Source of the DNA: Streptomyces omiyaensis
Lineage (GTDB): Bacteria > Actinomycetota > Actinomycetes > Streptomycetales > Streptomycetaceae
Direction of reading: 5' to 3'
Assembly (NCBI RefSeq): GCF_014650895.1
Contig: NZ_BMVV01000023.1
Coordinates: 1-64,000, forward strand
Length of the DNA: 64,000 nt
Notes under the pieces: generated by a model
The model's database searches: none
Told to the model about the DNA's origin: nothing
Seen by the model: only the letters and a program-made list of their open reading frames with translations
Translations under genes and position numbers: made by a program
Part shown: positions 42,860 to 51,163 of the stretch, one piece after another
Position numbering within the stretch: the first letter of the stretch is position 1
How the letters are laid out: every line of letters starts with the position of its first letter

Positions 42860-44806
42860 GTGCAGCAGCTTCGTATCTCCTCCACCGGCCCGGCCACGGG
42901 CATATCCGCCCCGCGTCCCGCCCGGGACGCCGCCGAGGCCGCGCTCGTCGAGCACTACGCCGCCCTCGTGCGCCTCGCCCACCTCGTCCTGCCGCCCGCC
43001 CTCGGCCGCCAGCGGCGCGTCCTCACCGCCCACGCGGTGGTCCAGCGGGCGCTGCCCCGCGGCCGGCCCGAGCGCCCCGCAGCCCGCGCCGTGCCCGCGC
43101 CCCGGGCGCCCCGGGAGGAGGCGCACGCCTGGCTCAGGGCCCGGGTCGTCGCCCGTGCCCTCGCCACCCGGGCCGTCCGCCCCGCCGCGCTCGCCCTGCC
43201 CCGCGTCACCGGGCTGCGGATCTTCCCCCGCGCCGGCGGGGGCGACGAGCTGGCCCTCGACCGGGCGCTCGCCGCGCTCGACCCGCCGACCCGTGCCGCG
43301 CTCGCCCTCACCGCCCTCGAAGGACTCGGCCCCGAGACGACGGCCGCCCTGCTGGCCGGTGCGGGGGTCTCCGACCCGGCGGCCGCCCTCGCCGCCGCGG
43401 AGCGACTGCGCTCGACCGTCCCCGGCGACCTCGCCGCCCTCCTGCGCGGCCCCGAGTTCGACCCCTGCACCGTCCACCTGCGCCCCACCGACCTGCTGCG
43501 CCGCCGCCGCCGCGGCCGGATCGCGGTCCTCGCGGCGGCCCTCCTCCTCGCCGCCGTCCCCGCCGCCGCCGCGCTCCGACCGGAGCCGGCCCCGCCCCCG
43601 CCCGCGCCGCCCGCACCCGCCGCCGATCCGGCCGCGCTCCACCGGACCGACCCCGGGCGCTGGGCCGACACCTCACGGGTCGACTTCACCGCCTGGCCCG
43701 CCCGGGGCGCCCGCACCGGAGACACGGCGCTCCTCGGGCGCGCGCTCGCCGCCTGGACCGGGGGAGCCGCCACGAGGACCACCCCCGGCACCGCCGGGAC
43801 GGCCCCGTCCGCGCCGCCCGCGCTGCTCTACGCGGGGGAGACCGGCGGCACGGCCGTGGTCCTCCTCCACGACGGCCTCCGGCTCGCCCGCTACACCGAG
43901 CCGCCCGCCGGGACGCCCGCGCTGACCCTCGCCCGCGCGGACGACGCCGACGTCACCACCGCCGCCGCGGTCGTCCTCGCCCGCACCGCCGCCGGCACCC
44001 GCTACCTGCTCGCCCCGTGGATCGCGGACGCGGAGGTACGCGACCTGGCGGCGCCCGCCGCCCCCTCCCGCGACCTGCCGGTGGGGCCCGACGGCGTGAC
44101 CGCGCCGGTGCCGGCGGCCTCCTCCGCGCACAGCGGCACCGGCGGCACCGCGGGGTGCGCCGGGACCACCGTGCTCCGGCTGCGCTCCTCGGCGCGGATC
44201 GTCGAGGACCACGCCTTCCTCCTCGCCGACCTCGGCGGGCTGAGCCCCGCCCACCTCACCTGGACCCCGCTGCCCGCCGCCGGCGTGCCCTCGCGCCAGC
44301 CCCGCGAGGCCACCGGACCGCTCGGGCTCGCGGCCTGGGCGCGCTCCGGCTGCCTCCTGGGGCCCCTCAGGGATTCCGGGGTCCGCTCGGTCAACCGCTG
44401 GGAGTTCGCCGACCAGCGGCTCCCCGAGGGGGCCGGGCGGGCGCTGTGGGTGTGCGCCCGCGCCGAGACCTGGGAGGGCACCGGGCGGGCCGACGTCACC
44501 CTGGAGACGCCGTCCCGGGTCCCGGGGCCCGCGCGCGCCGTCGCCTCGGTGCCCGACACCGCCGCCTGCGGCCGGTTCGGGCAGCACGTCCTCGCCGGGA
44601 GCCCCTGGACGGCGCCGTCCGGGGCCCGCTACCTCCTCGCGGCGGGCAGCCGGCACGTCACCGGGATCACGGCGGGCGGCGCGGTCCGGGCCCGGGCCGA
44701 GGGCCGGGTCCTCGCCGTCCGGACGGGCGGGCCCGGCGCGGTCGTCCTCGACGGGAGGCTCGCGGACGGCGGCACCGTGGACGGCTGGACCCCCGCGGCC
44801 GGCTGA
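42860..44806 (+). CDS. sigma-like N-terminal region plus membrane anchor and extracytoplasmic domain
   Basis: Protein of 648 residues, GTG at 42860 with no clear ribosome binding site. Residues 1-210 are helical and recall a degenerate sigma-70-like or ECF region: YAALVRLAHLVLPPALGRQR, LDPPTRAALALTALEGLGPE (region 4-like) and a Cys-containing tail. A basic stretch RRRRRGR is followed by one membrane segment (about 215-238), then a Pro-rich linker and an extracytoplasmic domain of about 400 residues with four or more cysteines (TAGCAGTT, SGCLLGP, WVCARAE, DTAACGRF). I infer transmembrane signalling. No defined family assigned. Confidence 0.65.
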   Translation: MQQLRISSTGPATGISAPRPARDAAEAALVEHYAALVRLAHLVLPPALGRQRRVLTAHAVVQRALPRGRPERPAARAVPAPRAPREEAHAWLRARVVARALATRAVRPAALALPRVTGLRIFPRAGGGDELALDRALAALDPPTRAALALTALEGLGPETTAALLAGAGVSDPAAALAAAERLRSTVPGDLAALLRGPEFDPCTVHLRPTDLLRRRRRGRIAVLAAALLLAAVPAAAALRPEPAPPPPAPPAPAADPAALHRTDPGRWADTSRVDFTAWPARGARTGDTALLGRALAAWTGGAATRTTPGTAGTAPSAPPALLYAGETGGTAVVLLHDGLRLARYTEPPAGTPALTLARADDADVTTAAAVVLARTAAGTRYLLAPWIADAEVRDLAAPAAPSRDLPVGPDGVTAPVPAASSAHSGTGGTAGCAGTTVLRLRSSARIVEDHAFLLADLGGLSPAHLTWTPLPAAGVPSRQPREATGPLGLAAWARSGCLLGPLRDSGVRSVNRWEFADQRLPEGAGRALWVCARAETWEGTGRADVTLETPSRVPGPARAVASVPDTAACGRFGQHVLAGSPWTAPSGARYLLAAGSRHVTGITAGGAVRARAEGRVLAVRTGGPGAVVLDGRLADGGTVDGWTPAAG

Positions 44807-44835
44807 GCGGGGCCCCCGCCGCCGTCCGCCTCCGC

Positions 44836-46026
44836 TCAGGAGCGGGCGGCGGCCAGGGGCTGCGGGGGGAGCCGCCCGCCGGCGGGGCCGTCGCGGACCA
44901 CCAGCAGGGCGGTCGTGTCGTCGACCAGGCCGCGGGCGCCGAACCGGGCCAGATCGTCCCCGAGCAGGCCGGGGATCCGGTCGGCGGGCTCGTCCGCCCA
45001 GGCCCGGAGCCGCTGCTCCAGCGGGTAGAAGGCCCCGTCCCGGTCACGGGTCTCGGAGACGCCGTCGGTGAACATCAGCAGCCGGTCCCCGGGGCCGAAC
45101 GGCACCTCCTCCACCGTGAACGGCAGGTCGACCGGTACCGGCAGGTGGACCGGGACCGAGGGCGAGGAGAACTCGACCGTCTCCACGGTCCCGTCCCGCT
45201 GCACCACCGGCGCCGGGTGGCCGCAGCTGAGCAGCCGGATCACCGGCCGGTCGTCGGGGATCTCCGCGAGCAGCACCGTCGAGAAGCGGTCGGCCGCCTC
45301 CGAGCGCGGCGCCCGCTCCGCGTAGCGGGCCATGCTCTCCTCCAGGCGCCGGGCGATCGCCGGCAGGTCGGGGGCCGTGTACGCGGCCTCGCGGAAGGAC
45401 CCGAGGAGCAGCGAGGCGGCCTCCACCGCGGGCAGCCCCTTGCCCTGGACGTCGCCGAGCATGATCCGGACGCCGTCGCGGACCTGGAGGGCCTTGCAGA
45501 AGTCGCCGCCGACGTGCGCGCAGGCGGCGGAGGCCTCGTACAGCAGCCGCAGGTCGACGGTGCCGAGGCGGGGCGGCAGCGGGCGCATGACGGCCGACTG
45601 GGCGGCCTCGGCGACGGCGCTGATCTGGCGCAGCTCGGCCTCGCGGCGCTGCCGGGCGTGGCTGGAGACGGCCGCGGCGAGCACGACGACACCGAGCACC
45701 ACCTGGCCCGCGAGGAGCGCGGGGAAGAGGTCGTCGCCGCGCACGACGGTGAGGGCGGCGGTCACGCCCATGGTGAGCCCGCCGATCGCGGCCGTGCCCC
45801 GTGCGGACCAGGTGGCCGCGGCGAGCGCCGGGGCGGCGATCAGGAAGCGGTCGAACCGTTCCTGCGGCGAGGTCAGCGCGTCCGCCAGGGTGGCGAGCAC
45901 GATCACCAGGAAGGGCAGCACCCGCCCGATCAGGTAGCGGAGCTCCGCCCGGCCCGCGGCAGGGGCACCGTGCGCGGCGGCCGTGACGTCGGCCCGCCGT
46001 GCGGTGGCGGTCGGATCCGCGGCCAT
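44836..46026 (-). CDS. membrane-bound SpoIIE-type PP2C phosphatase
   Basis: Protein of 396 residues. Four or so membrane segments occupy about 30-120 (YLIGRVLPFLVIVLATLADA, AALTVVRGDDLFPAL, VVLGVVVLAAAVSS). The phosphatase domain (about 165-385) has HVGGDFCKA, IMLGDVQGKGLPA, SCGHPAPVV, LMFTDGVSETRD and DDTTALLVV, with all metal-binding Asp residues. It should dephosphorylate serine on STAS-type antagonists of anti-sigma factors. No sensor domain other than the membrane part is seen. It lies next to the GAF-PP2C-HATPase gene on the same strand, 185 bases apart. Confidence 0.93.
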   Translation of the reverse strand: MAADPTATARRADVTAAAHGAPAAGRAELRYLIGRVLPFLVIVLATLADALTSPQERFDRFLIAAPALAAATWSARGTAAIGGLTMGVTAALTVVRGDDLFPALLAGQVVLGVVVLAAAVSSHARQRREAELRQISAVAEAAQSAVMRPLPPRLGTVDLRLLYEASAACAHVGGDFCKALQVRDGVRIMLGDVQGKGLPAVEAASLLLGSFREAAYTAPDLPAIARRLEESMARYAERAPRSEAADRFSTVLLAEIPDDRPVIRLLSCGHPAPVVQRDGTVETVEFSSPSVPVHLPVPVDLPFTVEEVPFGPGDRLLMFTDGVSETRDRDGAFYPLEQRLRAWADEPADRIPGLLGDDLARFGARGLVDDTTALLVVRDGPAGGRLPPQPLAAARS

Positions 46027-46211
46027 GGCCCTCCTCGGTCGGACTCCCGCCCGGCGGCGGGACGCGACGGCTCTCGTCCGCCAGGATGCCCGGAAGCCGT
46101 GCGCGGCGGGCAGGGCCGGAGGTCACCCGGCACCCGGGACGTCCGGCCCGTCTCGCGGGCCGGGCCTCTCCCGCGGATCCCGGAACGGGCCGGACGGCCG
46201 CCGGAGAGGGA

Positions 46212-48014
46212 CTACACGGGCAGGTCCTGCTCCGCCCAGACGACCTTGCCGCCGGAGGTGCGGCAGGTGCCCCAGCGACGGCACAGCATGTTGACGAGCT
46301 GGAGGCCGCGTCCGCCCTCGTCGCTGAGGTCGGCGTGCTGGATCTGCGGCAGGTCGGGGCCGGTGTCCGAGACCTCGACGACCAGCCGCTCGCCGCGCAG
46401 CAGCCGCAGCTCGCCCGGTCCGTTGCCGTACCGCAGGGCGTTGCCGACCAGTTCGGAGACGACCAGTTCGCAGACGTCGGCGAGGTCGTCCAGGCCCCAG
46501 TCGGCGAGCTGGCGGGTGACGAGCCGGCGGGCCTCGGAGGCGGCCCTGCCGTCGCCGGAGAGCGGCCACACCCGCAGCCCGGTCTCCGGGCCGAGCGGCA
46601 CGGCCCGCGCCGTGAGCAGCACCGCCTCGTCGAAGCGGCCCGGGCCCGCCGGGGCCGCGGCGATCAGCCCGCCGCCCTCCAGGACCGAGGGCGGCATCGC
46701 GAGCGCGGCCGCCCGCAGCCGGCAGAGCTGCTTCTCCAGGTCGGCGCCGCGCGCCTTCACCAGGCCGTCCGTGTACAGCACGAGCGCGCCGCCCTCCGGC
46801 ACGGTCACGGTGACCGGGTCGTACGGGATCACCCCGGCGCCCAGCGGGGCCCCGGCCGGCAGCGCGACGAACTCGGCCCCGCCCCGTCCGTCCAGCAGGA
46901 GCGGCGGCAGGAGCCCCGCGCCGGCCAGGGTGCACCGGGAGTCCGCCGGGTCGTAGACCGCGCAGAGGAAGGTGGCGACCTGGTCGTCCTCCAGGTCGCG
47001 GGTGGCGAGGTCGAGCCGGGCGAGGACCCGCTCGGGTGCCATGTCGAGGGTCATCAGGGTCCGGGCGACGGCCCGGAGCCGTCCCATGGTGGCGGCGGCG
47101 GGCAGTCCCTGGCCCATCACGTCGCCCGCCATCAGGGCCGTACGGCCGCCGGGCAGGGACATGACGTCGTACCAGTCGCCGCCCACCGTGTGCCGGGCGG
47201 CCGAGGGCGCGTACTCGGCGTGCACGCGCAGGCCCGGCGTGACCGGGGTGGCGCGGGGCAGCAGGCTGCGCTGGAGCGAGACGACGTGCTCGCGCTCCCG
47301 GCCGTAGAGGCGGGCGTTGTCGATGAAGACGGCGGCGCGGGACGCCAGCTGTTCGGCGAGGGCCAGATCGGTGGCGGAGAAGGGCGGGCTGCCCGGGCCG
47401 CGGACGAAGTCGGCGCTGCCGAGCAGCAGCCCGCGGGCGATCAGCGGCACCGCCAGGTAGCTGTGCACGCCGAGGGCGCGCATCGCCGCGGCGCCGCTCG
47501 CGGTGGGGGCGACGCGGTCGAAGTCCTCGTCGCGCATCCGGCCCACCAGGACCGGCTTGCCCTGCCGCAGACAGTACTGGTGGAGCAGCGTCTCGTGCCG
47601 CTTCTGGTCGCGGACGAAGGTCTCGCCCACCGGGGTGGCCTCCAGGGCGGCCATGGTGTCGACGGCGGAGAGCGCGACCGCCCGCATGGGCGGGACGCCG
47701 CTGCCGGTCCAGCGGGAGCCCTCCTCGCCGTGCAGGACGCTCTCCATGATGTCGACGGCGGCGCCGTCGGCGAAGGCCGGCACGGTGAAGTCGGCCAGTT
47801 CCCGGGCGGTGCGCTCCAGGTCCAGGGTGGTCCCGATGCGGGTGCTCGCGGCGTTCAGCCAGGCGAGCCGGGTCTCGGTGCCGGCCCCTTCGAGCGGAAT
47901 CCCGCCGGCGGCCCGGCGCCGCCGGGCGCGGAGGGCCGCGGACCGGTACACGGTCGAGGTCCGCACGGACGAGACCCTGCCGGTCAGGCGCCGTCCGCCG
48001 CTGCCGCCGCTCAC
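46212..48014 (-). CDS. GAF-PP2C-HATPase signalling protein
   Basis: Cytoplasmic multidomain protein of about 600 residues. A GAF domain (about 60-210) is followed by a PP2C/SpoIIE phosphatase (about 225-445: VGGDWYDVMSLPGG, ALMAGDVMGQGLPAAATMG, LVLYTDGLVKARG) and a C-terminal HATPase_c domain of the SpoIIAB/RsbW type (about 480-595: ELVVSELVGNALRYGNGPGE, GRGLQLVNMLCRRWG). Both a phosphatase and an anti-sigma kinase fold are therefore in one chain. GTG at 48014 chosen because GGAGG sits eight bases upstream; an ATG at 48029 is the alternative. Confidence 0.93.
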   Translation of the reverse strand: MSGGSGGRRLTGRVSSVRTSTVYRSAALRARRRRAAGGIPLEGAGTETRLAWLNAASTRIGTTLDLERTARELADFTVPAFADGAAVDIMESVLHGEEGSRWTGSGVPPMRAVALSAVDTMAALEATPVGETFVRDQKRHETLLHQYCLRQGKPVLVGRMRDEDFDRVAPTASGAAAMRALGVHSYLAVPLIARGLLLGSADFVRGPGSPPFSATDLALAEQLASRAAVFIDNARLYGREREHVVSLQRSLLPRATPVTPGLRVHAEYAPSAARHTVGGDWYDVMSLPGGRTALMAGDVMGQGLPAAATMGRLRAVARTLMTLDMAPERVLARLDLATRDLEDDQVATFLCAVYDPADSRCTLAGAGLLPPLLLDGRGGAEFVALPAGAPLGAGVIPYDPVTVTVPEGGALVLYTDGLVKARGADLEKQLCRLRAAALAMPPSVLEGGGLIAAAPAGPGRFDEAVLLTARAVPLGPETGLRVWPLSGDGRAASEARRLVTRQLADWGLDDLADVCELVVSELVGNALRYGNGPGELRLLRGERLVVEVSDTGPDLPQIQHADLSDEGGRGLQLVNMLCRRWGTCRTSGGKVVWAEQDLPV

Positions 48015-48233
48015 TCTTCCGGCCTCCATACGGGAACTCGACCAGGTGTGGTGCACAGTCTGCACCGGAACCCCGTCCGGCGCACCATTCGAACGGCAGC
48101 GGAATCGCAGCCGAACGGTAGCTCTGTCACATCCGCCGAAAGAGTGAAACCTGTTCGGGGTCTGTTCCGTCCTCACCCCCGGGAACGCGCCGCAGGGCGC
48201 GGGGTCGGATCGGGAGCGAGGATCGGAGGGCGC

Positions 48234-49055
48234 ATGCGCCGGATGGGCAAGTACACCGCGCACGTGGCCGTGTTGGCGTCGGCGGTCGGCATCAGCCTGG
48301 CCGCATGGGGGGCGACGGCCCTGGTGGGAGGGGGCGACGACGCCCTGGCCGCGGGGGCCGGGGGCGCGGCGGCACCGAAGGCGCCGGCCCAGCGGGCCGA
48401 CGGCGCGGGCCGCCCCGAGCAGCCGACGGCGCGGGTGCCGGTGGGGATCGCGCACGCGGCGGAGGCGGGCGGACGGGCCGTCAACATCACGATCGACGAC
48501 GGGCCGGATCCGCGCTGGACGCCGCAGATGCTGGACATCCTCAAGGAGAACGGCGTCAAGGCCGTCTTCTGCATGATCGGCCCGCAGGCGAAGCGGCACC
48601 CGGACCTGGTGAAGCGGGTGGTGGCCGAGGGGCACAGGCTGTGCGACCACACCATGACCCACGACACGGCGATGGACCGCAAGCCCGTGGCGTACCAGGA
48701 GCGCCAGATCCTCGACGCGCGGAGGATGATCGAGGAGGCGGCCGGCGGGGTGGAGGTGCAGTACTACCGCGCGCCGGGCGGGGCGTTCACGCCGGACAGC
48801 CGGAAGATAGCAGCGGCCGCCGGGATGCGGCCGCTCGGGTGGAACGTGGACACCAAGGACTTCGAGCGGCCCGGTGCCGCGGCGATCGTGCGGACCGTGA
48901 AGAACGAGCTGCCGAACGGGCCGACCATCCTCTTCCACGACGGCGGCGGCGACCGCTCGCAGAGCGTGACGGCGCTGCGGGAGGTGCTGCCGTGGCTGAA
49001 GGAGCAGGGCCGCACCTTCAGCTTCCCGGTGCGCACGGCCCCGGACACCCCGTGA
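48234..49055 (+). CDS. secreted polysaccharide deacetylase (CE4)
   Basis: Extracellular or membrane-anchored deacetylase of 273 residues; ATG at 48234 after GGAGGG. Residues 1-40 are an N-terminal signal-anchor (YTAHVAVLASAVGISLAAWG). The NodB domain has motif 1 TIDDGPDPRW with the catalytic base and zinc Asp, motif 2 DHTMTHD with zinc His residues, motif 3 RAPGGAFTP, motif 4 GWNVDTKDF and motif 5 LFHDGGGDRS. All catalytic residues are present. It likely acts on peptidoglycan, chitin or another N-acetylated glycan. Confidence 0.93.
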   Translation: MRRMGKYTAHVAVLASAVGISLAAWGATALVGGGDDALAAGAGGAAAPKAPAQRADGAGRPEQPTARVPVGIAHAAEAGGRAVNITIDDGPDPRWTPQMLDILKENGVKAVFCMIGPQAKRHPDLVKRVVAEGHRLCDHTMTHDTAMDRKPVAYQERQILDARRMIEEAAGGVEVQYYRAPGGAFTPDSRKIAAAAGMRPLGWNVDTKDFERPGAAAIVRTVKNELPNGPTILFHDGGGDRSQSVTALREVLPWLKEQGRTFSFPVRTAPDTP

Positions 49056-49076
49056 TGCCCGGAGCCGCACGGCCCG

Positions 49077-49517
49077 TCAGCGCTTCACGGTGTCGTCGGT
49101 CTTGAGGTCCTCGACCGCCTCGTCGAACTCGTCCACCTGGTCGGGGCAGTAGACCTGGAGGACGATCCGCTCGGCGTCGACCGCCTTGGAGTCGGCGATG
49201 ACCGGGCGGCTGCCGGGTCCGGTGGCACCGTTGGAGAGCTGCTGGAGCTGGTACAGCGCCTTCTTGAGGGCGTTGCCCGGGTTCTCGCAGACCTGGCCGC
49301 CGTCGGTGCCGAGCAGCCGCTCGGCCGTCTCCTGGTCGGGGGCGGGGTAGCCCGCCTTCACCAGCTCCTCGCTGAGCTGCTCGGCCTTCCGCGAGGTCTC
49401 GTTGGTCCGTTTGAAGCTGCTGTAGCGGATCAGGCCGGTGATCAGCAGGCCGACCAGGATCACGATCGCGCCCCAGTAGATCCATTTGTGCTCGGAGGCG
49501 AAGCGGGTCGGGCTCAT
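49077..49517 (-). CDS. single-span membrane protein paired with the APC permease
   Basis: Protein of 146 residues. ATG at 49517 overlaps the permease stop by four bases. One membrane segment (IYWGAIVILVGLLITGLIRYS) near residues 12-35, then an extracytoplasmic helical domain with LSEELVKAGYPAPDQETAER, ALKKALYQLQQLSNG and VYCPDQVDEFDEAVEDLK (one Cys pair, CENPG and YCPD). Unknown family. The overlap implies translational coupling and a physical partnership with the permease. Confidence 0.8.
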   Translation of the reverse strand: MSPTRFASEHKWIYWGAIVILVGLLITGLIRYSSFKRTNETSRKAEQLSEELVKAGYPAPDQETAERLLGTDGGQVCENPGNALKKALYQLQQLSNGATGPGSRPVIADSKAVDAERIVLQVYCPDQVDEFDEAVEDLKTDDTVKR

Positions 49518-50977
49518 GCGGCGTCCCCCTCGTGGGTGGTGGCGTCGGCCGTCCGCCAGCTGGGCTTGCGCAGCTTCAGGAAGGCCCAGGGGATGAGCAG
49601 TCCGAGGATCACCAGGCCGCCGCCGACGATGAGGATGTACGACCAGACGCTGTTGCTGCCGAACTGCGAGGGCGGGACGAAGCCGATGAGCATGGCCGCG
49701 AGCGAGGAGAGCAGGCCGACCGAGCAGATCAGGCCGAGGGCGGGCGCCCGGTAGCCGCGCGGGTGGTCGGGCTTGAGCTTCCGCAGCCGCATCGCCGCGA
49801 CGAACATCAGCAGGTAGACGATGAGGTAGACCTGGGTGGTGATGGTCGAGAAGATCCAGTAGACGCTGGAGACGTTCGGGATGAGCGCGTACCCGAGGGC
49901 GATGACCGAGGTCACGATGCCCTGGGTGACGAGGATGTTCTGCTGGATGCCGAACTTGTTGAGCTTCTGGAGGAACGGCGGCAGGTAGCCCTCGCTGCGG
50001 GAGATCTCCAGGAGGCCCTTCGACGGGCCGGCCAGCCAGGTGAGCATGCCGCCGAGGGAGGCGGAGATCAGCATGATGGCCGCGATCGGCGTCATCCAGC
50101 CGACGCCGAAGTACGAGAAGAAGGCGTCGAAGGCCTGCATGACGCCGGCGGTGAGGCTGAGCTGGTCGGCCGGGACGACCCAGCTGATGGCGAGCGCGGG
50201 CAGGATGAAGATCAGCAGCACCAGGCCCATCGCCAGGAACATCGACTTGGGGTACTCCTTCGCCGGGTCCTTCAGCGAGGAGACGTGCACCGCGTTCATC
50301 TCCATGCCCGAGTACGACAGGAAGTTGTTGACGATCAGCACGAGGCTGGCCAGGCCGGTCCACTGCGGCAGCAGGTGGCTGCCGTCCATCGGCGCGGCCG
50401 AGGGGTTGCCCTGGCCGAGGAAGACCATGCCGAGCACGACGAGGATCGTGCCGGGCACCAGGGTGCCGATGATCAGGCCCCAGCTGGAGAGCCCGGCGAG
50501 CGCCTTGGTGCCGCGCGAGGAGACCCAGACGCCGGTCCAGTACAGGACCATGATGACGATCGCCGTGTAGACGCCGTTCGAGGCGAGCGAGGGGTCGATC
50601 ACGAAGGCGATCGTCGAGGCCACGAAGGCCAGCAGGCTCGGATAGTAGAAGATCGTCATCGCGAACTGGCACCACACGGCGAGGAAGCCGAGCGGCTTCG
50701 ACAGTCCCTCGGCCACCCACCGGTAGACGCCGCCCGACCAGCCCGAGGCCAGCTCGGCCGAGACCAGGGCCGTCGGCAGCAGGAAGACCACGGCGGGCAC
50801 CAGGTAGAGGAAGACGCAGGCGAGTCCGTACACGGCCATCGTCGGGGCGGCCCGCAGGCTCGCCACCGAGGCGGTGGTCATGAGGGCCAGCGTCACCCAG
50901 GTGATCGTGGGGGGAGCGGTCGGCCGTGCCACGGCACGGGATTGCGGCAGATCGGCCGGGACGTCCATCGATGCCAT
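49514..50977 (-). CDS. APC-superfamily amino acid permease
   Basis: Inner membrane transporter of 487 residues from ATG at 50977 after GGGAGGG. About 12 membrane segments, with ALMTTASVASLRAAPTMAVY in TM1 and SGWSGGVYRWVAEGLSKP, LIVNNFLSYSGMEMNAVHVS as later landmarks. It resembles the GadC/glutamate-GABA antiporter branch (GGMEMNAVHV-like core). The substrate is an amino acid or amine, unproven. It overlaps the small membrane protein gene downstream. The leader 51000-51060 has a segment similar to the 3' half of a thiamine-type riboswitch but without the CTGAGA half. Confidence 0.9.
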   Translation of the reverse strand: MASMDVPADLPQSRAVARPTAPPTITWVTLALMTTASVASLRAAPTMAVYGLACVFLYLVPAVVFLLPTALVSAELASGWSGGVYRWVAEGLSKPLGFLAVWCQFAMTIFYYPSLLAFVASTIAFVIDPSLASNGVYTAIVIMVLYWTGVWVSSRGTKALAGLSSWGLIIGTLVPGTILVVLGMVFLGQGNPSAAPMDGSHLLPQWTGLASLVLIVNNFLSYSGMEMNAVHVSSLKDPAKEYPKSMFLAMGLVLLIFILPALAISWVVPADQLSLTAGVMQAFDAFFSYFGVGWMTPIAAIMLISASLGGMLTWLAGPSKGLLEISRSEGYLPPFLQKLNKFGIQQNILVTQGIVTSVIALGYALIPNVSSVYWIFSTITTQVYLIVYLLMFVAAMRLRKLKPDHPRGYRAPALGLICSVGLLSSLAAMLIGFVPPSQFGSNSVWSYILIVGGGLVILGLLIPWAFLKLRKPSWRTADATTHEGDAA

Positions 50978-51163
50978 GGGCCCTCCCTGGGGTTTCGGCG
51001 TGATCCGCACCAGGTTCGGCCGTCGCGGGCGGGACCGCAGGGCGGGGCGTCCGTTCGGGTGACGGGGGGTCGGGGGGAGGGGCGGGCGCCCGGCGCCGGA
51101 TGCCGGGTGCCGCCCGCCGGGGGATGCTGATCGTTCGTCACCCTGCTACCCGAGGAGGCGGAC

